Of a stretch of 64,000 bases of DNA, positions 56,977-64,000 are shown one piece after another; position 1 is the first letter of the stretch; the number at the start of each line of letters is the position of its first letter. The DNA comes from Stichopus chloronotus (taxonomy: Eukaryota; Echinodermata; Holothuroidea; Aspidochirotida; Stichopodidae). The position numbers and the translations under genes are program-made. Location of the stretch: NCBI GenBank assembly GCA_021234535.1, contig CM037835.1, positions 62,001 through 126,000 of the forward strand. The letters are read 5' to 3'. A model generated the notes under the pieces. That model ran no database searches and was not told where the DNA came from. It saw nothing but the letters and a program-made list of their open reading frames with translations.

Positions 56977-57796
56977 CTGAAAGAGAGAAAAAAAAGAGAG
57001 AAAAAAAATACACATTAAGCTTTTATTTTAGGAAAAATCCAGCTGCACCTGTGAAAAGTATTACAAATCACGCAAAAAAATCACTTATCTGGAAGTTCCT
57101 GTAAATGATGATGCCATTGTTAATCTGCTACATTATATTCTTTTTCATGATTACATTCCAGCATTATTTTTAGATCAGTTGGGATCCAGTCCAACACCAA
57201 GCTAATATTATCATGCACTTCTTCACAATTTAAGTTCCAAGATTTTCTTAACATCAATCACAAGGAGCACGAGCATAATCAGTTGAATCATCATTTCATG
57301 CATAATTTCACTTTATGACAGTGACGATTCTCCGTACCTGCAGCAGCAGCAGAAGATTAGAAAGTGGGTATCCATTTCCACATTCAAAACTCCCCTGCGA
57401 GACTGCAGAAAGAACAACCTACCATGATTATTTTCATGCTAACACACAGTATGAACATTGGTGTACTCTAAATTTCTGGAGGGAGGAGGTTAAAGGCAGT
57501 ATCACATTTCCTATACAACCTTGTGATGCCACTTTGGTAACTCAAAGTGGCATCACATCTTATTTATTACACCATTTATACCTACAGTAATGTTGACTCC
57601 TCGACCCACCCCATAAAAAAAACCTTTCGATTCCTGAACTCTGATATACTGTATTCTTCAACTACTTATCCATAAAATTCTTATCACAGCTCTCAAAGTT
57701 GTCCCAAAAATTTAAAACGCTTCTGTACTCTACCACTATATACTTATCCCATACATAGAATACATGGGCTCCCATTCATGTGTACAGCAGTTAAGA
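56977..57796 (-). other. Intron sequence
   Basis: Between the transmembrane exon and the exons near 61 kb lies an intron of about 3.9 kb. This part shows no repeat or exon I can support; the frame at 57315-57590 on the plus strand has no family match. Confidence 0.45.
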
Positions 57797-57980
57797 CAAT
57801 CCTTGTCAAAAATGTATGGGCCACCTTTCCCTGTTCTCCCATTTAATGTTGAAATTTGGGATATTTTTGGTTGGGACATTCATCTAGCGGGAAAGGGGTT
57901 GTGAAGGATGAGCCAATCTACAGTGCTTCAATATGGCCACATTTGTGAACAAGTGTTCCATCATTTTTGTTGAGGATTAC
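57797..57980 (+). mobile_element. MITE, relative of the CAATCTTGGACAAAAT family
   Basis: Left end CAATCCTTGTCAAAAATG and complemented right end TAATCCTCAACAAAAATGATGG form an inverted repeat like that of the 198-bp MITEs. The middle (GAAATTTGGGATATTTTTGG) matches the fragment at 8262. Confidence 0.5.
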
Positions 57981-58289
57981 AGGTGGTGTAAACAATTGAA
58001 AATGTGTTCCCCTTGTAAGAAATAGAACACACAGGGAATAATGAAATACACTTATTAAGGACTGGACCACTCATTTTTATGTGTTTATTTCAAACCGGAG
58101 AGTATGATTAGCCTCATAACTGCATTACTGTATTAGTGTCTTTTCCAAGGGTTGAAAATTTGCATATATTTCTGTAATAGAGTTAATTTTGTTTTACAAG
58201 CCAAGCAATGGAATTGTAAAAAATCAGAATCTGTTTTTCCAGACATGCGAGTGGCAGACTTAAGTTTCGTTATCAGGGCATTGTTAGTT

Positions 58290-60212
58290 ACTATGCATGT
58301 CTATTAACTTGTCTTTTAACAAGCTCAGCCAAAGCCAGCGTGCAATAAACAGAAGTTTTCGACTGACAAGCCAAGTTTTGAGTCAGAAGACTTGCCCTGT
58401 GATCATGTCAAACACAGCAAACAATGCATGTTCATTCTTAGCAAATCCCAGTAATGATTCAATTTTTCTTACACCCGTATCTGAGTGTGAAATTCTTACA
58501 CTCATCAACAGACTAAAAGATGGTAAAGCCCTTGAAATCGATGAAATCCCTGCTAGGCTAGTGAAATCTATCTCTCATGTATTAGCCCCCATACTCACAT
58601 ATATCTTTAATAACGTCTTTACCTCTGGTGTATATCCCAATGCCCTTAAAATTGCAAAGGTTATTCCATCATTCAAAAAGGGTGATCCCTCGTTACCTGA
58701 AAATTATCGGCCCATTAGTTTACTTTCATGTTTAGATAAGATTCTTGAAAGTGTAATTGAAAAAAGAGTGCGATGATTTCTTACTAGGTAGGCACAATGT
58801 TTTTTATAAATTTCAGTTTGGTTTTCGGGAGGGGCATTCAATATCTAATGCTTTATTAGAAGTTGTTGACAACATTCGCGTAAATTTAGATCAGGGTTAT
58901 AATGTCCTAGGGTTGTATTTAGACCTTAAGAAAGCTTTTGACACTGTTGACCACATAATACTACACTCCGGTATTTGTGGCAAAGCTTACGATATTTTCT
59001 CTAGTTAATTATTGAGTAGAAGGCAATGTACTTTTGTGAATAATTCCTATTCACACTATGCAGATATTACCACTGGAGTACCCCAAGGTTGTGTTTTAGA
59101 ACCTCTACATTTTCTCATTTATGTTAATGATATTCACCATGCTGCCCCCAATAAATCAACCCATCTTTTTGCCGACGATACAAACATTTTTCTAGCCAGT
59201 AAAGACTGTTCACATTTGATTGAAATGGCTACCGATACACTAAGCCAATTAAAAATATGGTTTGAGTCAAATAAACTTACCCTCCATGTCGATAAAACCT
59301 CCTTTACAATCTTTCATTCGAGAAAAAACTGTAATCATGCATGCATTGATAGCTTTTGCTTCAATGGTACCAGGATTAGGAAATCAAATTTTACAAAGCA
59401 TTTAGATTTAGTTATTGACGAAAATTTAACATGGAAGCAGCATATGAATGACTTACACAATTCCCTCCTTAAATATATTGGTATTTTTTTATCATATTAG
59501 TGACATTCTTCCAATTGATACTGCAGTTCAGATTTACTACTCTTTTATTTATTCTAGACTTACTTACTGTATGCTATTGAAGTCTATGGTACAGCCTGTG
59601 CTACTGTCCTTAAACCTCTCCAGACATTACAAAATAGTATACTTAAGCTCTTAAAGATACCGAGACGGTTCAGTACAAATCAGTTGTATTTTGATTATAA
59701 CATATTAAAAATCAAGGATATCCACACGTATTGCATTGGTGTAATTGTTTTTAAATATTGTAATGATATGCTACCGAAGGTATTATCTAATAAAGCCACC
59801 TAATGTTGCCCAGTTCCCAATGCAGACCCACCACAATTGCCTCTTTTCAGTAACCAATTACAAAACTTTACATGGCAAATAAGTTCTCCAAAATTATTGT
59901 TATAATGTTTGGCACAAACTTTCCCCTAGTGTTCGATCAAGCCCTTCACTCCATTCTTTTCAAAGGAATTTGAAATCTTTCCTTATAAGTAGTTACCATT
60001 AGCAAAGTCTTAGTTATTAGTCTCAATTCTCTTTACTCTGTCAAGTTTTTCTCTTTTCTTTTTGTCATCATTTTGTCTATGTATGGTCACTAGCCTTGAT
60101 AAACAGTATTGTTTTTCTAGTGTCCGACATATGTACTTTGTTTTTTAGCATTTGTTAAATGATACCTCTGTTGATGATTGCTGTACATATGAGAAATGAA
60201 TTGAATTGAATA
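58290..60212 (+). pseudogene. LINE with reverse transcriptase and (TTGAA)n tail
   Basis: Frames at 58297-58776, 58757-59008, 59012-59500 and 59448-59654 are successive pieces of one RT. Blocks are KVIPSFKKGDPSLPENYRPI, QFGFREGHSISNAL, LYLDLKKAFDTVDH, TTGVPQGCVL, THLFADDTNIFLA (catalytic DD), WFESNKLTLHVDKT and a C-terminal LTYCM region. The breaks at about 58775, 59007 and 59490 are single-codon or frameshift damage, so it is fairly young but dead. It lacks the endonuclease (5' truncated). The 3' end at 60196-60212 is a short TGAATTGAATTGAAT repeat, as in CR1/L2-group LINEs. It sits in the intron, opposite to the host gene. Confidence 0.85.
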
Positions 60213-60289
60213 TCCCACAAGTAAACCAGAATGCAGAAATGCATTGTGGTTTCGATGATCGGATTTTGAGAATTTTTTTTCTAAATCTG

Positions 60290-60810
60290 ATATAATAGCA
60301 TTAGTATGTGTCACATTAAGCAACATATGCTTTATATAAAATATGAGATCTATACAAGCTTCTGTTCTTGAGATTATGGTTACAAAGCTTTCACAGTCTG
60401 ACCCTTGTTGACCTCCAGTAGAAACCAATTGGTCATTGTACTCAATAAGATACAACTGCACACTGAGTATGACATCTGTCCAAGCTTCCACTCTTGAGAT
60501 ATGATGTTTACAAGAATTCCAGCCATAATGTGATCCTGCTGACCTCAAATGACCCTTTGCCTTCACCAAAGACAATGGAATTCTTGTATACTCAATGAAA
60601 TACACCTGCAATCTAATTGGGAGATCTGCCCAAGGTTTTACTTCTTGAGATATCCTGCTTACAACATTTTCACAATATGAAACCTGTTGACCTCTCACCT
60701 GTGACCTCCACCCATATCAAGAGGGATCTTGCAATCAATGTGTTACACTTATGTACCAAATATGAGATTTGTCTATGCTTCTTTTCGTGAGATATAGTGT
60801 TACCAGTAAG
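60290..60810 (-). repeat. ~150-bp GGTCA-type repeats, inverted, three to four units
   Basis: Complement of the units at 5045-6115: ATCTCAAGAGTGGAAGCTTG, TTGTATCTCATTGAGT-like words and GAGGTCA words recur at ~120-150 bp spacing. The 193-residue minus frame (60117-60698) follows the repeat and is not a gene. Confidence 0.7.
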
Positions 60811-60846
60811 CTGTGTCGGAAGGAGCAAAAGCAGATATCGGTATAC

Positions 60847-60988
60847 CTGCTGCTCCATACCTAGTAATACCTGGTACACCAGACGTTTTTGTGGAATCAC
60901 TGTTTACTGTGTTACTTGTACGTACCATAGTGTTGTTGTGTAGGAATTCACATGTCTGTGTAAACAGTGTCAATTTCTCCAAGATCTC
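60847..60988 (-). CDS. Candidate juxtamembrane exon A
   Basis: Acceptor ATTCTCATTTAAAG, donor CAG followed by GTATAC. The 142-nt exon starts in phase 0 and reads EILEKLTLFTQTCEFLHNNT, then MVRTSNTVNSDSTKTSGVPG and ITRYGAA, leaving one G. That G plus the GT that opens the transmembrane exon gives Gly, so the phases fit. NNT and NSDS-type sequons fit an extracellular stalk. It is related to exon B at 61132. Only splice logic and this similarity support it. Confidence 0.4.
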
Positions 60989-61131
60989 CTTTAAATGAGA
61001 ATAAGTTTTGAAAAAAATGTCTATGAATGTGTTTCATGTGTTTACCCTGTCTTTAAGTATACATTACATTAACATTCATCCCCAGTTTTACTCGCTGCAA
61101 TGTTCCTTGTGCATAGAACTACTTGGTATAC

Positions 61132-61323
61132 CTGTAGCAGCAATAACCTTCTGTAGAAACTTTGTGAAATCACTGCAACAATTACATGTACCATCAGGTT
61201 GTCGCACAAACACGTTCCCTGTACATGCAATGTCTGTTAAAGTTGTTAAACACATACAGCCCTCTTGAGTGAGAAAAGTTGCTACAGCATTTAAAATGCT
61301 GTTATTAAATGGCTTAACCTTGG
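61132..61323 (-). CDS. Candidate ectodomain exon B, paralogous to exon A
   Basis: Acceptor AATTTTATTTTAG, donor ACAG followed by GTATAC. The 192-nt exon is in phase 1 at both ends. It reads KVKPFNNSILNAVATFLTQE, a cysteine-bearing part (GCMCLTTLTDIACTGNVFV), then RQPDGTCNCCSDFTKFLQKV and IAAT. Its second half aligns with exon A (LT...CT...T.N..SD.TK...AG) and both donors fall at the same aligned point. It can splice in phase to the transmembrane exon but not to exon A. Tandem exon duplication is the simplest reading. Family unknown. Confidence 0.38.
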
Positions 61324-61815
61324 CTAAAATAAATTTTACCACAGCATCTTTAAAAATGATTATTCTTACATGTCACCATCATCAAATGGCAGGAGAATAT
61401 TGACTCTGTCATCTATTAAGATCTGATACATTCCGCAATAGCCATGAAAAAGTATGCATTAAGTTTCCTTTTTAACCAAATAGTGAGGAATCCAGATCCA
61501 AGTGACAATTTGCAACCCGATTAGCTTGAACTAATTAAGTGGTCAGAGCCATTGAGGGACACATTGAGGGAGAGGGGGTGGGGTCATAATGGTAGATACT
61601 AGAATGTTTAACGTAGAACATTTAGGGGGGCCGGTGAATTTTTTCACCCATCCCCTGTGGCTATGAGCAAATATGATTGAGCTTGGTCTCAGCTGCATTG
61701 ATTTGGAGTTATGAAATTGTGTTGGTTTATGTAAGACTGCTACATATGGTGAAATATTCTCCACACTTTTTGATTCCTTGCCGTAGGCAGGGGAGTCTAT
61801 GCAGTCCTGATGTTG
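61324..61815. other. Unassigned DNA, presumably intronic
   Basis: No further exon could be supported. The 5' part of the membrane-protein gene probably lies beyond this window. Confidence 0.4.
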
Positions 61816-61863
61816 TGTGTGTGTATGTATGTGTGCATGTGTATGTGTGCGTGTGTGTGTGTG
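61816..61863 (+). repeat. (TG)n microsatellite
   Basis: Imperfect TGTGTGTATG/TGCG repeats. It generates the His/Thr-rich chance frames on the minus strand. Confidence 0.85.
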
Positions 61864-61865
61864 AG

Positions 61866-62040
61866 ACGGTTGCTCGTAAACACTCCATCTCAAGAAGGGT
61901 AACTCTGAGTAATTTCATTTTTGGCATGTAGGTTGCCCATATTGAGTAGATGATCCCTATTGTTTTTGGTGTCCAAATCTTGCATATTAATGAGGTTATG
62001 GGGTAAAACATAAAAAATGCTAAAACTGCCATAGTTCCTT
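61866..62040 (+). repeat. ~150-bp GGTCA-type repeat, one unit
   Basis: Contains CATCTCAAGAAGGGTAA, GGCATGTAGGTTGCCCATATT and CCCTATTGTTTTTGGTG, in the family order. Confidence 0.55.
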
Positions 62041-62299
62041 ATCTGATAAGGCTGTCTGTTATTAACAGGTTCACGACCCTGTGAAATTTAATGCTTATCA
62101 ATAGAGAGGAAGGGATAATTTTTCACTATAAAACAATAATAATAGCCTAAACACCATTACTGTGGTTATTATAAACTACCGTACAAATGCATATGGGGCT
62201 ACATTGTGCAAAATTACTATTGGTTCCCTCGCACACAGTTAACTCAATGGGATTTAAGGCTACAGTACTGCATTTGTAACTTAGTGAGTAACTTCTAGT

Positions 62300-63055
62300 G
62301 TGAGGGGCCTCCATAGGTTGTCCAGAGAGATAGTCTGGTATGGGGGGTCATGGGGTCAGATAGACAAGGTGCAATTACTTCATGCATTGGAATGTTTATG
62401 GTTTATAAAAAAAATGAAGGAAATAAAAAAAAACATCTGTTCTGTCATTTATTTGGTTAATATCAATATCCAGAGGAACAGCTGGTAGCAGAACGAGGTT
62501 TCTTAACAAACAAATTGGAGTGATTTCAATCATATTTCACAATGTCGGAAAGGATGGAGAAAGCAAAAATATTGAGGAGGAATCATAACTTAGGGTCAAC
62601 CTACGAGGACTTTGAGTGTGTTAAAAGCTACTTGTAACCAGGAAGAAATTATCGCAGAGTCGATAAAGGAAAATTTGCAAAAGGCAGAGCGCCAATTTGA
62701 GGCAATCGAAGAGGTTCATGCTGATCTGGCTGGGCTGTTGTCTGATGAAGCATTTGAGCAAGCAGAAAGATGGATGTTGGAATGCCAAAAGCATTATACT
62801 GAGGAGAGGGAGGAAGCATTAAAAAAGTTGAAGGAGGAAATTGAGTTTCAAATTAGCGTTGGAATTACCTAAGGCAGAAATTCCACCATACAATGGAGAC
62901 CCAAGAACATTCTGGTCCTTTATGAAGAATTTTGAGGTAAATATGGCAGACAAGCTGAGTTCAGATGAGGTAAGGTTGAGTTATTTGATTCAACTAACAA
63001 CAGGCAAGACTAGTGGCAGCATTGATTACTGTGTGTTTCTTGGAGCTCAGGGATA
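62300..63055 (+). pseudogene. BEL/Pao retrotransposon 5' end with gag remnant
   Basis: A probable LTR ends near 62481 (GAGGAACA); a start at about 62300 (TGTGAGGGG) is a guess. The primer site follows at 62484. Gag frames: a helical N-terminal part (62612-62872) with KENLQKAERQFEAIEEVHAD, and 62841-63056 reading ELPKAEIPPYNGDPRTFWSF, then MKNFEVNMADKLSSDEVRLS and YLIQLTTGKT. This matches the central gag block of BEL/Pao elements, also seen at 30.6 kb in a different subfamily. Frames are broken near 62610 and 62865. The element stops at about 63055 and GGTCA-type repeat follows, so protease and pol are lost. Confidence 0.75.
62484..62493 (+). promoter_or_regulatory. Primer-binding site, initiator tRNA-Met type
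   Basis: TGGTAGCAGA is exactly the complement of the last ten bases of eukaryotic initiator tRNA-Met including CCA. The match weakens after that (ACGAGGTTTC). Confidence 0.65.
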
Positions 63056-63079
63056 ATGTTGACTGATGTCATACTCATA

Positions 63080-63325
63080 CTGTACTTGATGTGTGGGTTG
63101 TATCGCCTGAGTAGGTGATCCCTATTGCTAAGTTTTGGTGGACGTCAAATGTCGCGGTCATTTTAGGTCACCAAAATAAAGGTCATTTTGGGTTAAAGGC
63201 TTGTGGTGTATCAAGAAAATTAACTGCAGTTGATCTTATACTTGTCATGTGAATAATTCATGTTTGTTGTAATATAACCATGTAGCAAGGAATCACAAAG
63301 CCTTTTGGCTTTCTGGTTTAGTTGA
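63080..63325 (+). repeat. GGTCA-type repeat ending in the hairpin motif
   Basis: Words GGTGATCCCTATTG, TTTTGGTGGACGTCAAATGTC and AAAGGTCATTTTGGGTTAAA belong to the ~150-bp family. At 63289-63316 follows GGAATCACAAAGCC with TTTTGGCTTTCTGG and then T, the best copy of the hairpin motif (six-base arms AAAGCC/GGCTTT). Confidence 0.55.
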
Positions 63326-64000
63326 ATGTACTAACTTTTAGTGTAAAATAGGCCATCCTGTTCTTGATGACCCAATATAAGCTTATAACAATATATGAGA
63401 CACCATACAGAACATTTTCAAGCAGTTTGGATCGAAATTTACAGCAAAAGTTCCAAGTTACTGAGGACGAAAATATCTTGGAAGAGGAAACCTTCCACTT
63501 AAAGGTTGCCAAAATGCTGCGGATTACTAGTTTAGGGTCTTTGCACATGTCATGTAAATGTTTTCGGCATTTTTTTGTCGAGGTATTTTTTTAAACTTTC
63601 GACGCTTGATCCTGCTTTTCTGAACAGGAGATAGTAGCTACAGAGCAAAGTGTACACAAACAACAATACAACTTGTGAGATCCGACGATGGTTTTTGTGA
63701 CTGAAATATCTTACTTCAGGGAGTCTAAAACCTTAACAACAGTATCCCATTTTGCATCAACAGAAAGTTGTCTTTGGAATATACGTAGATTTATAGGCAT
63801 TCGTTCCGACCATGTTGCTTAGGTTTAGTAGCATGCATGCATGTAGCATGCATGCACCATGTGCATTGTGTATTGCCTCAGTGTGGCAGCATACTACATA
63901 TGTACTAACATGTGCTAGTATGTGCTTGCAACAAAGCTATGCAATGTTAACATAACAGCTGGACAGGCATGCGGGTTTGCCCTGGGAAGTGAAGTGCACT
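63326..64000. other. Unassigned DNA to the window end
   Basis: No supported gene. A GCATGCATG-rich stretch occurs at 63830-63855 (GTAGCATGCATGCA twice). Confidence 0.4.

Noticed and set aside
60117..60698. 193-residue minus-strand ORF
   Set aside because: It follows three units of the ~150-bp repeat family and has no protein-like conservation between units.
61543..62032. His/Thr-rich ORFs on the minus strand
   Set aside because: Translations of the (TG)n microsatellite.

Overview
This window looks like nuclear DNA of a marine invertebrate, most likely an echinoderm or another non-vertebrate deuterostome. That is an inference from three things: intron-bearing gene structure, a very diverse transposon load (Ty3/gypsy, BEL/Pao, Penelope-like, several LINE lineages, hAT, mariner-type MITEs, foldback elements), and long arrays of about 150-bp repeats built around GGTCA-type words. 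There are no bacterial operons, ribosome binding sites or CRISPR arrays. Almost every long open frame is a transposon fragment or a chance frame inside a repeat.

Layout. 1-9 kb: two families of diverged tandem repeats (about 150 bp with TCTCAAGAAGGG and GGTCA words; about 290 bp with GGTCC...GGCCATTTTATGAAATC words) and AT-rich unassigned DNA. 10.0-15.5 kb: a complete Mag-like Ty3/gypsy LTR retrotransposon on the minus strand. It has apparently identical 208-bp LTRs, a 5-bp target duplication, a primer site and a polypurine tract. Its pol gene is broken by one in-frame stop and by a 597-bp terminal-inverted-repeat transposon, which itself seems to carry two or three plus-strand exons with introns. 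16-21.5 kb: an L1/Tx1-like RT remnant, an antisense LINE, a hAT element and a long foldback element with a tandem-repeat core. 21.8-23.4 kb: two Penelope-like 3' ends, tail to tail around a TA microsatellite. 23.6-23.9 kb: a weak candidate promoter and first exon. 28.3-29.6 kb: a LINE remnant. 29.7-36.5 kb: a BEL/Pao element with both LTRs and its target duplication, whose interior was replaced by a LINE and MITEs. 37-48 kb: MITEs, a foldback element, a 767-bp hAT element with a perfect 8-bp duplication, a LINE copy, GGTCA-type repeats and a gypsy gag remnant.

49-61.3 kb holds the one convincing host gene: the 3' end, on the minus strand, of a single-pass membrane protein. A transmembrane exon (56777-56976) splices in phase to a terminal exon with an acidic cytoplasmic tail (52352-52582). 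One or two related exons near 61 kb could supply the juxtamembrane ectodomain. Its introns contain a CR1-like LINE flanked by pieces of one minisatellite, a MITE relative and a second LINE. The window ends with a BEL/Pao 5' end and more 150-bp repeats.

No searches or alignments could be run. Family names rest on motif recognition, and boundaries marked approximate are estimates by eye.
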